This document shows positions 18,810 to 27,394 of a DNA stretch of 64,000 bases, one piece after another (positions within the stretch are counted from its first letter, which is position 1; every line of letters starts with the position of its first letter). Both the position numbers and the translations under genes were made by a program. The notes under the pieces are model-generated. The model made no database searches. It was not told the DNA's origin and saw only the letters and a list, made by a program, of their open reading frames with translations. The stretch lies in assembly GCF_005771425.1 (NCBI RefSeq), contig NZ_VBTZ01000005.1, forward strand, positions 1 to 64,000, given 5' to 3'. Origin of the DNA: Methylocystis sp. B8. Its GTDB lineage: Bacteria; Pseudomonadota; Alphaproteobacteria; Rhizobiales; Beijerinckiaceae.

Positions 18810-19184
18810 TTATTTTTCTCCGGGCCGGTCGCGGTCGAGCCCCTTTGCGGCAAGCTCTTGGAGATAGGCGTTGAAGCGTTCTGTCGCCGTTTCGCCGAGT
18901 TCGCGCAGATACCGCCAAGTGTAGATTCCGGTGCGATGCATGTCGTCGAAGTCGAGACGCACAGCGTAGTTGCCGACCGGCGCGACGGCGATGATCGCGA
19001 CGTTGCGCTTACCGCCCACGGTCTTACGCTCCTGGGCCGAATGGCCCTGAACTTCTGCGCTTGGACTCTGCGTGCGCAACAGTTCCGCGCTGAGCGAAAA
19101 TTGCGCGCCATCGTCGAAAGCGACGGTTAGCATCCGTCCGTCTTCGGAAAGGCGCAATTCAGTTGGCCAGGGCTCCTGCCCCAT
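18810..19184 (-). CDS. DUF971 domain protein
   Basis: The 124-aa protein begins MGQEPWPTELRLSEDGRMLT and has the DUF971 pattern of beta strands (LTVAFDDGAQFSLSAELLR, YAVRLDFDDMHRTGIYTW). This domain is also the N-terminal part of gamma-butyrobetaine hydroxylases and occurs near Fe-S assembly genes. The Cys residues of zinc-binding versions are not present here. The start at 19184 is chosen by family length. It follows the peptide-binding protein gene on the same strand. Confidence 0.8.
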   Translation of the reverse strand: MGQEPWPTELRLSEDGRMLTVAFDDGAQFSLSAELLRTQSPSAEVQGHSAQERKTVGGKRNVAIIAVAPVGNYAVRLDFDDMHRTGIYTWRYLRELGETATERFNAYLQELAAKGLDRDRPGEK

Positions 19185-19293
19185 GATGCTTCTCCACAAC
19201 GTTTGTTCATGCGCGAGCAATTTGCGGGCCGCAGCGTTGTGGCTGCCTCCAAATATTTCTATCGCCTTCGAACCAAGAGCGCCAACACGATCC

Positions 19294-21159
19294 TTAGGGA
19301 GAGTCAGCTTTCTGCATCCACCAGCTCTCCAAGGTGAAGCCGAAGGGAAACATCGGATAAAGCGGCGTGCGCTCAGGATGGCGAATTGCGGCGCTATGCG
19401 CGCACCAGATGGCGTTCGCATGCTGCAGAGGCGTGAAATAGAATCCCGAAAGCAATATGCGGTCTAGCGCGCGAGCCGCCCAAATGCTCTCCTCCTTCGT
19501 GCGCGAGGCGAGCAGATTATCGATCGTCGCATCGATCGCAGGCGATGCGACGCCAGCGAGATTGACTGAGTTTTCGCGCTCGAGACTCGCTGTGCTCCAG
19601 CGGTTCAACTGCTCCTGACCGGGAACGGCGGCCGGCAGCCACTGGCCGATCATCATGTCATATTCGAAGCGCTGACGGCGGCGTTGGTACTGCACCTCAT
19701 CATATGTTCGTGGATTGGCTTCGACGCCAATGCGTTTCAACGAGGCGGCGAAGTTGAGCGCCAGCCGCTCTTCGTCGCGGTCGCGGATCATGATTTCAAA
19801 GACGACGGGAACGCCATTCTTCTGAAGACGACCGTCGACGACGGTATAGCCTGCTTCAGCAAGAAGCGCCTGCGCACGCTTCGCGACTACGCGATCGCGT
19901 CCGGACCCATCGTGTTGCATAGGCCGCCAACGACCTTCGAGAATGTCATCGCGAACAACGCCGGGGAATTGCGAAAGAAAGGCGCGCTCCGCAGCGCTGG
20001 CTGGACGGCCTATCGAAGAATAATCCGAGTCGCCGAAATAACTTTCCGTGCGCGCATAAAGCCCGCCGTAGAAATTGGCGTTGATCCATTCAAAGTCATA
20101 CATCATGGCGATCGCTTCGCGCAGCCGCACGTCGCGAAAGATGCCTTTGCGCAAGTTAAAAACGAAGCCCTCCATTCCCGTCGGGCGGCCAGGCCGCAGG
20201 ATTTCCTTGATGATTGCGCCATTTCGAATGGCCGGGAAATCATAGCCGGTCGACCAGCGCGCGGCGCTCGTCTCTTCGCGATAGTCGATAAGTCCCGCCT
20301 TTAAGGCCTCAAAAAGCGCCGCGCCGTCACGATAATAATCGACGTCGATCTCATCAAAATTATAGAGCCCCCTTTGGCTTGGTATGTCACGAGCCCAGTA
20401 ATCAGGGTCGCGGCGTAAAGCGAGACGTTCGCCTGATTTCGCCTCAGAAATCACATAGGGACCAGAGCCAAGAGGAATCGTCATATCGAGATCGTCGAAA
20501 CGCTCCACATTGGTGGTTCTCTTCGACAGAATTGGCATGTCGGCGAGAACGAGCGGCGCTTCGCGATCCTTGACGCCCGTCAGATCAAACCGAACCGTAT
20601 GATCGTCGAGCGCGACGGCAGACTTCATCAAAGGGAAAATCACTCGATGGTTCGGCCGACCTTTCGACTTCAGCAATTCGAAGGAAAATAGAACGTCCGC
20701 CGCAAGGATGGGCGTCTTGTCGGAGAATCGCGCTCGAGGGTCGAGGTGAAAGGTGACGTGTTCGCGAGCATCGTCGATCTCGATGGACTTCGCGATGAGC
20801 GGATAAAGCGAATAGGGCTCGTCCCGCGAGCGAGTCATCAGGCTTTCCAGCACATTGCCGATGATAAGCTGCGGCGCGTCCCCGAATCTCGAATTGAACG
20901 GATTGAGACTTTCGTAACCGCCGCGCGAACCGAGCCGCAGCGTCCCGCCCTTCGGCGCACCCGGGTTTGCATAAGGAAGGTGATCGAAACTTTTCGGGAG
21001 CGCAGGCGCGCCGTAGAGCGCGAGACCATGCGTGACAGGAGCGTTTGGAATATCTTGGGCAAGCGTTGGGGCTGAAGCCAAGATGGCGACGAGATACATG
21101 AGCGCCGCGAGCCGCACGGCGGCGATCCTGAGCCCAATTGCATGGTGAGCGCGACTCAT
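19294..21159 (-). CDS. Periplasmic peptide-binding protein of an ABC transporter
   Basis: The 621-aa family 5 solute-binding protein has a signal peptide (MYLVAILASAPTLAQ), then HGLALYGAPALPKSFDHLPYAN-like YejA-type residues, LRLGSRGGYESLNPF and the DPRARFSDKTPILAADVLFSFE stretch. It binds oligopeptides or similar ligands (YejA-like). No permease or ATPase genes are adjacent, so the transporter partners lie elsewhere. Confidence 0.87.
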   Translation of the reverse strand: MSRAHHAIGLRIAAVRLAALMYLVAILASAPTLAQDIPNAPVTHGLALYGAPALPKSFDHLPYANPGAPKGGTLRLGSRGGYESLNPFNSRFGDAPQLIIGNVLESLMTRSRDEPYSLYPLIAKSIEIDDAREHVTFHLDPRARFSDKTPILAADVLFSFELLKSKGRPNHRVIFPLMKSAVALDDHTVRFDLTGVKDREAPLVLADMPILSKRTTNVERFDDLDMTIPLGSGPYVISEAKSGERLALRRDPDYWARDIPSQRGLYNFDEIDVDYYRDGAALFEALKAGLIDYREETSAARWSTGYDFPAIRNGAIIKEILRPGRPTGMEGFVFNLRKGIFRDVRLREAIAMMYDFEWINANFYGGLYARTESYFGDSDYSSIGRPASAAERAFLSQFPGVVRDDILEGRWRPMQHDGSGRDRVVAKRAQALLAEAGYTVVDGRLQKNGVPVVFEIMIRDRDEERLALNFAASLKRIGVEANPRTYDEVQYQRRRQRFEYDMMIGQWLPAAVPGQEQLNRWSTASLERENSVNLAGVASPAIDATIDNLLASRTKEESIWAARALDRILLSGFYFTPLQHANAIWCAHSAAIRHPERTPLYPMFPFGFTLESWWMQKADSP

Positions 21160-21267
21160 TCCATGCCTCCTTCGCCGATTGGCGGACCGAATCTATCTGA
21201 CTTTGACAATCTCCAAGTCGAAGAATGCTGAGCGAGCCTTGTTCAAGACGTAGGCGCGGGCGTAGCG

Positions 21268-21292
21268 GGCGTCGCCCCTGGCAGGGGCGACG
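21268..21292 (-). terminator. Hairpin after the TonB receptor gene
   Basis: A perfect 10-bp stem (arms 21268-21277 and 21283-21292, five-base loop) lies 11 bases beyond the receptor stop codon. There is no T run, so it may end or protect the transcript with help from Rho. Confidence 0.55.
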
Positions 21293-21302
21293 CCTGATCG
21301 CA

Positions 21303-23729
21303 TCAGAACCTGAGCTTCACGCCTCCGGCGAAGGCGCGCGGCTGACCAGCAAGGATGCCGGCGCCTTGCGCCGTCGCCAAGCCGCCATTGAACCAAACCA
21401 AAGGCGTTTGTACCGGGCCGACGAGGAGTGAGTTGGCCACCACGAATGCGCCGGCGACGTAGGTCCGATTGAAGATGTTCGAGACCTCGAAATACAGTTC
21501 AATGTTCTTGAAATAGAGGTCCGCCAAGTCGTGATTATAATGAGCGTTCACATTGAACACGCTGTAGCTCGGTATCGTGGTGAAATTGGCGTTGTCGATC
21601 GTATAATCGCTCTTGAAAACATATTCGGTGTAAGCGCCGAGACCCGAAAGGTCGCCGTAGGGCTGGTCGTATCCAAGGCGCATCGTCACAGTATGCGGAG
21701 GCACATTAGGAATCCTGTTTCCGGCGCGATTATATAAGACTGCTCGCCCCCCGACCGAACCGAGATCGTCCCAATAGTTGGTGAAGAACTGATTGTTGAA
21801 CGTATAAGCCGCGATCAGCCGCCACCCATCATAGGGCCGCCAATCGGCGTTGAGTTCGACGCCGCGGTGAAGAGAGGAGGGAATATTTTGCGAATAGCCG
21901 ATGAGCCCATTGCTCAGCGTCAAAATTTCATTCCGGTGCCATTCGTTGAAGCCGGTCACGCTGAAATTAAGCTCTGGACTCGGCGTCCAGTCGATGCCGA
22001 GATCGACGCCCATGTTGGTCTGAGCCTTCAGCGGATTAGCTCCGACTCCGTTTCGCGTGCTAGTAAGGAAGACGAATGTCGGCGTGCTGTAGCCTGTCGA
22101 ATACCGCGCCCGCACCTGCCATTCCGGATTGTAGCGATAGGTGAGCGACGCTTCCGGCGCCGTGTTCCAATAGTCATTATCGACGGCGACCTGGGTAGGA
22201 AATCTGGGCGCCAGATTGGCGGGGTAGTTGTAGGCGGTGCTCACGCCCCAGACGCGATTCCAGTTGGCGCTGAACCCGATGACGCCAGTCAGGCCCGGAG
22301 CAAGAGCAATCTCTTCCCGCGCGCGCAAACCAATGTTTGACGCATAGGAATCGTTCTTGCCGACCTGCGCGCCGATTGCGCCGCTGTACCAGGTGTTGGC
22401 GATCTGATTGAAGAGCGGATTGGCGGTTTTGGCGTTGTTATAGAAGAACTGGAGAAAATGCGTCGCCGGAAATCCAAAGATCGGCACGTGACTGGTAATG
22501 TCGGTCTGCGCGGTGATGCCCACCGTCGGACCCCTCAAGGCCACCGGGCCGCCTTGGCCGCCCGGGCCAATAATCGGCGGCGGCCAAGCGCCGCTGATGT
22601 TATCGAGATAGTCGTAAGTGAATTGCGATCGCCAAGTGGTGGCGCTGTCGAAGTCATGCTCGAATTGAACGCCGCCGATCTGTCTGAGAGAGTTTTGATG
22701 CGTGCCAAGCGTGGCGACACTTTGGCGAACAGTCGCGCCGGAGATGCCATTCGCCGGTACGAAGAGATTGTTGCACAAGTTGACGTTCAAAGAGGTCGGG
22801 ATGGCGCAGCCTTGTTGAAATGGATTGAGGTAGAAGACGGTTAAATTTTCTCGGTTGATGAACTCCGATCTCAAGTCATTGGCGATATATTTCACGATGA
22901 CCCGATCGTTAGGGGTCACCTCCCATCTGCCGAGAACCTTGGCTTGTTTGCCTGAGTAGGCGCCGTGGTATACATACCCGCTGCCGTTGATGTCGGAGGC
23001 GAAAAACGCGAGATCGAAAGCGCCGAGCGCGCTGTCCTTCACAGCCTTGCCGACGCGAATGTAATTGTTGACATAGCCGAAGCTGCCAAATTCCGAACCT
23101 GTGTTGACGCCATCGATTTCGGCCCCGGAAAAGGTGCGGTAGTTGATCGCGCCCAAGTAGGCGTAATTGCCGAAGAGCGCCGACGACGGTCCGCGATAGA
23201 CGTCGATGGCGGCATAGGAGTGCGGATCGAGCAGGTCGGTGCGGCCATTGCCGTCGGCTGTCGTGATCGGGAACCCGTCCTCATACATCATGATGTTGCG
23301 GATGCCCGTTGGAAACCCGACGCCAAGCCGATTGCCGGAGCCGCGAATCGAAATAAACAAATCCCGCGCATTATTGCCTTGCTGCACGGAGACGCCGGGG
23401 CTGTATTCCAACACCCTCCGGACATCCTGCAGTGGCGTCGGCTTAAGGAACTTGGTGTTGACGATCGTTACCGTCTCGCCGGGCGGATCCCGGTAGATCG
23501 GCAATTTCGCGCGGGCGGGATCAAAGCCCGGCGCATATCCCGCTTCGCCCGCCGTCGACTCTCTCGTGGCCGGAGGTCTGGCGGCGCCAATCGTGATCTG
23601 CGGAAGCGCTTGCTGCGCATGCGCAACGGAAGGGACGGACACAAGCGCGAGGGCGGTGAGCGCCGCTCCGTGCATCAATTTCGACCGGGAGCTCATTTTC
23701 TTCACTTTCCTAGTTGGCTTGAAACTCAT
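21303..23729 (-). CDS. TonB-dependent outer-membrane receptor, MbnP/MbnH-linked
   Basis: The protein of about 808 aa has a signal peptide, a plug domain (VRRVLEYSPGVSVQQG, ISIRGSGNRLG, IDVYRGPSSALFGN) and a 22-strand barrel ending in aromatic GGVKLRF. There is no N-terminal STN signalling domain, so it is not a FecA-type transducer. The start at 23729 overlaps the mbnH stop (ATGA); an ATG at 23696 is the alternative. Coupling to mbnP and mbnH points to copper or copper-chelate uptake, possibly the methanobactin complex, but the ligand is inferred only from neighbours. Confidence 0.88.
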   Translation of the reverse strand: MSFKPTRKVKKMSSRSKLMHGAALTALALVSVPSVAHAQQALPQITIGAARPPATRESTAGEAGYAPGFDPARAKLPIYRDPPGETVTIVNTKFLKPTPLQDVRRVLEYSPGVSVQQGNNARDLFISIRGSGNRLGVGFPTGIRNIMMYEDGFPITTADGNGRTDLLDPHSYAAIDVYRGPSSALFGNYAYLGAINYRTFSGAEIDGVNTGSEFGSFGYVNNYIRVGKAVKDSALGAFDLAFFASDINGSGYVYHGAYSGKQAKVLGRWEVTPNDRVIVKYIANDLRSEFINRENLTVFYLNPFQQGCAIPTSLNVNLCNNLFVPANGISGATVRQSVATLGTHQNSLRQIGGVQFEHDFDSATTWRSQFTYDYLDNISGAWPPPIIGPGGQGGPVALRGPTVGITAQTDITSHVPIFGFPATHFLQFFYNNAKTANPLFNQIANTWYSGAIGAQVGKNDSYASNIGLRAREEIALAPGLTGVIGFSANWNRVWGVSTAYNYPANLAPRFPTQVAVDNDYWNTAPEASLTYRYNPEWQVRARYSTGYSTPTFVFLTSTRNGVGANPLKAQTNMGVDLGIDWTPSPELNFSVTGFNEWHRNEILTLSNGLIGYSQNIPSSLHRGVELNADWRPYDGWRLIAAYTFNNQFFTNYWDDLGSVGGRAVLYNRAGNRIPNVPPHTVTMRLGYDQPYGDLSGLGAYTEYVFKSDYTIDNANFTTIPSYSVFNVNAHYNHDLADLYFKNIELYFEVSNIFNRTYVAGAFVVANSLLVGPVQTPLVWFNGGLATAQGAGILAGQPRAFAGGVKLRF

Positions 23730-24904
23730 TGAGAGGGCGCACGCGATGGGCCCCTTGCCGTCGACTCCGGTTTCCACGGGTCGGCGAAACGGGGCGATGT
23801 CAGCAAGGATTCGTCGGTGAGCGTTTTCAGAAAGGCGATCAGATCGCTCTTTTCCTGCGGCGACAGATCGATCGGAACGATCAACGCGCTCTTGTTTGGG
23901 TTGTAGCGACCGTCGCCTTTGAGTGGACCGCTCGTTACGTTACGGCCGCCTGCGGCGTAGATGTCGATCACGTCCTCGAGCGTCGCGACGCTGCCGTCGT
24001 GCATATAAGGCGCGGTCACAGCGATATTGCGCAGGCTCGGCGCGCGGAACGCACCCATCTCGGCAGGATTATGCGTGTTCTCGAACACGCCGCGATTGGG
24101 CTCGGGATAGGCGCCCTTGCCGTCGAGATCATAGAGTCCGGTGTTGTGAAACGGCGTCTCTATCTCGCGCGTCTTCGCGTGATAGAACTGATCGTCGAAA
24201 TTCACGCTACCGTGGCAGTGATGGCACTCCGCCTTCTCGCCGAAGAAGAGATCCTTGCCGCGCGCCTCTTCGGGAGAGAGCGTCGCCTTGCCAAGAAGAT
24301 AGAGATCATATTTCGAGGAGGTCGATACGACGCCGCGCTCGAAAGCTGAGATCGCCTTGATGACATTGCCGAAGGTGATCGGGTCGGCTTCGCCGGGAAA
24401 CGCCTCCACGAATTCGCGTCGATAGTCCGCGTCGCTTGCGAAGCGCGCGATGATCTCTTTGCGGTTCTGATCATTGACGCCCATCTCGATGGGCTCTTCG
24501 CCAAAGAGCGGCCCCTCCATCTGCCTTTCGAGAGTGACCATCGCCGGATTGGCCCAGGTCAACGTCGCGCGCCAGCCGGCGTTGGCGATGCTGGGAGAAT
24601 TGCGCGGCGTATGCTGGCCCGTCGCTCCGACGCCCACCGGCCGCCCATCGGTGAAAGCCAGACGTTGCTCGTGACAGGACGCGCAGGCCTCCTTGCCGTT
24701 TCCCGATAGGCGCGTGTCGTAGAAGAGCTTACGCCCGAGTTGGAAGCGCGCCTCCGACATCGCGTTGTCGACGGGAACCCGCGGCGGCGGCATGAACTCT
24801 GGCAAGGCCCAGCGCCACGAATCTCCGCTCGGATTCGTTTCGCCCTGCGCGGCGCTCGCAGTCAAAATCGCGGCGAAGAGGAGAATGAAAGCTGCGCGCT
24901 TCAT
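23726..24904 (-). CDS. mbnH: MbnH di-heme MauG/CCP-family enzyme
   Basis: The 392-aa exported protein has two c-type heme sites, CASCH at residues 74-78 and CHHCH at 227-231, in a MauG / cytochrome c peroxidase fold. Known MbnH oxidises a Trp of its partner MbnP to kynurenine, which creates the copper site. The start overlaps the mbnP stop and the stop overlaps the receptor start (both ATGA), showing a tightly coupled three-gene unit. Confidence 0.92.
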   Translation of the reverse strand: MKRAAFILLFAAILTASAAQGETNPSGDSWRWALPEFMPPPRVPVDNAMSEARFQLGRKLFYDTRLSGNGKEACASCHEQRLAFTDGRPVGVGATGQHTPRNSPSIANAGWRATLTWANPAMVTLERQMEGPLFGEEPIEMGVNDQNRKEIIARFASDADYRREFVEAFPGEADPITFGNVIKAISAFERGVVSTSSKYDLYLLGKATLSPEEARGKDLFFGEKAECHHCHGSVNFDDQFYHAKTREIETPFHNTGLYDLDGKGAYPEPNRGVFENTHNPAEMGAFRAPSLRNIAVTAPYMHDGSVATLEDVIDIYAAGGRNVTSGPLKGDGRYNPNKSALIVPIDLSPQEKSDLIAFLKTLTDESLLTSPRFADPWKPESTARGPSRAPSQ

Positions 24905-25965
24905 TTCGCGACCTCCGCGCGGAAGATCTTCGTCGGCGCGCCGGGGGACTGGCCGGCGTCATTGGCGTCGGGCGCGGTTTCCTTGAGCCGAAGTCCGAGA
25001 TTTTCGAACATTGGCGCGCATTCGGGATCGGCCGGACCGCTCATGCAGCCCGTCGAGAAACCCTGGTCTTTCCCAAGATCGATGCTGGCGAAGAGCGGCT
25101 TCAGATTCAGCACCACGCGCTGTTTGGCAGAATCGAAAGAGGCGAGTTTCACGGGAATCCGATTGGGATTCGTGCAGGAGGTGATTTCGCCCTTCGTGGC
25201 GTCGCCGCGGCAACCGGTCGAGCCGAGATGCAGCATCCAGGTCGAGACCGTGATCGTTCCGTCCGAATTGACCCGCAGCGGCGCCGTCTTGGGCGCGTCG
25301 GCCATGAGCGGCGCGCCATCGGGCTTGTCGCCCGCAGGCGCGCCGGCGCCATTCGCCGTGGTCGCGGGGTTTTTCGGCGGAGGCGGCGGACGCGTCACGC
25401 CACCCTCGGGGTCGACTTCGATCTTGATGAATTTGCGGCCGGCCTGCCAATTCCAGCTCATCGACTGAAGATCGAGCGGCGCGGGAGCGGTGGCGAAATT
25501 GGAGTGATTGAGAACGACGTCCTTTCCGTCTTTATCCTGGGTGACGCTTGGAACGCCGATGACGAAGCTAACGCCCTTGTAGCGGCCGCGCGGGACTGAT
25601 CCTTTGATCGTGTCGTTGACGTCCGCGGTGCCGATGCATTTGCCGGTCTTGTTCTCGAAATCGAGCAAAGCGACGTTGGCGTATTGCCAGTCGTTCTGTT
25701 CCAGCTCGATGGGAACTTCGTGGCCGGCGGCGTCGATCAGAGCAGGCGTCGAGATGTAGAATCGCGCGTCGTGAAGTTGCGCAGGCTGACCGCCGGTTCC
25801 GAGCCCGGAAATGTCGCGGCCGCATTCGACCGGCTGATCGCCCGCCGCAAGCGCAAAGCGTATCGCGACCTGCTGTCTTTCATTCGCGTCGATCTTCGCG
25901 GCATGCGCGACGCCTATGGCTGCGAGACCGCCGATCGCGAACGCAAAATGGTTGAGCGCCCTCAT
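24901..25965 (-). CDS. mbnP: MbnP copper-binding periplasmic protein
   Basis: The 354-aa exported protein has a signal peptide and a beta-rich MbnP domain with paired Cys (VECGRDISGL, GKCIGTADV, TGCRGDATKGEITSC). A Pro/Gly/Ala-rich insert near the middle (PPPPPKNPATTANGAGAPAG) is likely disordered. MbnP binds one copper after MbnH converts a Trp to kynurenine. The start at 25965 follows AGGAGAGGA. First gene of the mbnP-mbnH-receptor unit. Confidence 0.9.
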   Translation of the reverse strand: MRALNHFAFAIGGLAAIGVAHAAKIDANERQQVAIRFALAAGDQPVECGRDISGLGTGGQPAQLHDARFYISTPALIDAAGHEVPIELEQNDWQYANVALLDFENKTGKCIGTADVNDTIKGSVPRGRYKGVSFVIGVPSVTQDKDGKDVVLNHSNFATAPAPLDLQSMSWNWQAGRKFIKIEVDPEGGVTRPPPPPKNPATTANGAGAPAGDKPDGAPLMADAPKTAPLRVNSDGTITVSTWMLHLGSTGCRGDATKGEITSCTNPNRIPVKLASFDSAKQRVVLNLKPLFASIDLGKDQGFSTGCMSGPADPECAPMFENLGLRLKETAPDANDAGQSPGAPTKIFRAEVAK

Positions 25966-26126
25966 GATTCCTCTCCTGCGCAACGGGTCTTGAGACGTGT
26001 CTTGGCGTACGCGCAGGCGAACGGCGCGTATCAGCGACGCGTGAGAACACGCGCGCGAAAATCAAACGCGAGGGAAAGGGCGAGTGGGGTCGAAGAGACC
26101 CGGCAGCCGACCGCTAACGCGCTTCT

Positions 26127-26540
26127 TTAGGAAAGAAGCGACGGGGGCGCGCGAGAGAGCCTGTTACTGGGCCATAGTGTGGTCGGCGGCGCGAGATCGC
26201 GCTCTTCCGGCCAAAGAGGAGGCGCGTCGGACACGGGCACCAGCACCAGAACGACGGCGGTGAGCAGAACCTTTGAACCGGCTTCGTCGCTTCGCTCGCT
26301 TAGAAAGCAGGCCAAGCAGTGCATGTGTTGAGCGTGGGACGTCTTCCCGCCGGCGTCGTTCTTGTTGGCGCAGAGCTCGTCAGACAACGCCACAGGAGAG
26401 CTGAGGAACGCGCCGCTGTCGCCGCTGTGACGAGTCTGAGAAAAGACAAGTGCCAAAGCTTGCTGGAAAAGCAGACAAGCGACGACCGCCGTCACGAACG
26501 GACGGACAAACTGCCGTATTTTTCGCCTATCTTGCCGCAT
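26127..26540 (-). CDS. DUF2946-like exported Cys/His protein
   Basis: From the ATG at 26540 the 137-aa protein has a basic start, a hydrophobic segment (FVTAVVACLLFQQALALVF), LCANKNDAGGK, then HAQHMHCLACFL, and a second hydrophobic segment (VLLTAVVLVLVPV). The late HC..C pattern resembles DUF2946 proteins found beside copper and TonB genes. It could bind copper at the membrane. The stop codon lies inside a 9-bp hairpin (26120-26140). Confidence 0.6.
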   Translation of the reverse strand: MRQDRRKIRQFVRPFVTAVVACLLFQQALALVFSQTRHSGDSGAFLSSPVALSDELCANKNDAGGKTSHAQHMHCLACFLSERSDEAGSKVLLTAVVLVLVPVSDAPPLWPEERDLAPPTTLWPSNRLSRAPPSLLS

Positions 26541-26915
26541 AACTAAATTCTGATTGCACAGAGATCGACTTGTCAACGAGGGCGAGTATCGGAGTCTCGC
26601 AATATTTTCAATTGTTGCGCTTCCGCCACACTCGGCCTTTTGCATTGGGCGCATTCGGAAAAGTCGTGCAGCCTTCGCTATAAACTGAAAAGGACCGAGA
26701 CATTCTTGCTCTTAATCAAATGCGCAATGCTTAAGCGCGATGTCGATGGTCTTTAATTGTCGACAAGGCAGACCGTTGAGCGTTTGGCGACTTGCTGGAG
26801 ATTCGCCCAGCTTCATCGTTCTGCATGCGTGCGTCGCGTAAGGAGTTTTCGTATTGCGGCCCGCGAGCTTCGCGCCTATGATCCGCTCACCGTAAGCAAT
26901 GGTTGGCGGCAATCC
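26541..26915. promoter_or_regulatory. AT-rich divergent control region of the methanobactin locus
   Basis: These 375 bases separate the two divergent DUF2946-like genes and have no convincing gene. They are AT-richer than the surroundings. A 10-base palindrome TTGTCGACAA lies at 26757-26766, a candidate operator. I could not place a convincing ECF-type -35/-10 pair. Confidence 0.5.
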
Positions 26916-27251
26916 ATGCTCTTTCGGGTTATTCTCTTAGTTGCGACATTGCTGCAAGCTGCGGCGGTTCCGACCGGCCCCGCGCAGGCTCAATTTCAAT
27001 ATCCCGCGTTCACGCGCGTCATCTGCAAGGGCGTTACTGCTCCCGCCGCTCCTCATTCGCCGAATGAACACGACGGGTCTTGCTCCGACTGCATAACATG
27101 CTGCAGCGCCCAGCCACCGATCCTATGCGTCTCTGAACTTCTTGTACGCCAAAGCCTTCCGACAACGCGAAACGTCATTCTGACGTCAGCAATTCTTCCC
27201 GCGCCACGGTCGCATTCGGAAACGCCGCCGGCGCGCGCCCCTCCCGTCTAA
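26916..27251 (+). CDS. DUF2946-like exported Cys-rich protein
   Basis: From the ATG at 26916 the 111-aa protein has a signal peptide (MLFRVILLVATLLQAAAVPT), a VICKG motif, and then HDGSCSDCITCCS. This resembles the C..C / CxxC layout of DUF2946. The upstream frame to 26757 has no signal-like start and is rejected. It stands head-to-head with a similar small protein and about 140 bases before the sigma gene, so a copper-linked envelope role is likely but unproven. Confidence 0.58.
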   Translation: MLFRVILLVATLLQAAAVPTGPAQAQFQYPAFTRVICKGVTAPAAPHSPNEHDGSCSDCITCCSAQPPILCVSELLVRQSLPTTRNVILTSAILPAPRSHSETPPARAPPV

Positions 27252-27394
27252 AGACGCCGAACGTCCCGCGATTTGGCGACAAATCCGTTTGCGGGCCAAA
27301 AATTTACGCACCGCCTGGAGGCCCGCTAGAGCGCTTGGCGTCGATGCGTTTTGGATTACCGGCGCATGCTTGGCAAAAGAGCGGGGAGGCTCTG

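Noticed and set aside
21303-23729. Naming the receptor mbnT
   Set aside because: The ligand is unknown and the STN signalling domain is absent; gene order alone does not prove methanobactin uptake.
26757-26915. Longer start for the second DUF2946-like gene
   Set aside because: The added 53 residues destroy the signal peptide and lie in the AT-rich control region.
27335-27394. Longer N-terminus for the sigma gene
   Set aside because: The upstream 20 codons lack a ribosome site and do not resemble a sigma factor; GGGGAGG supports the start at 27395.
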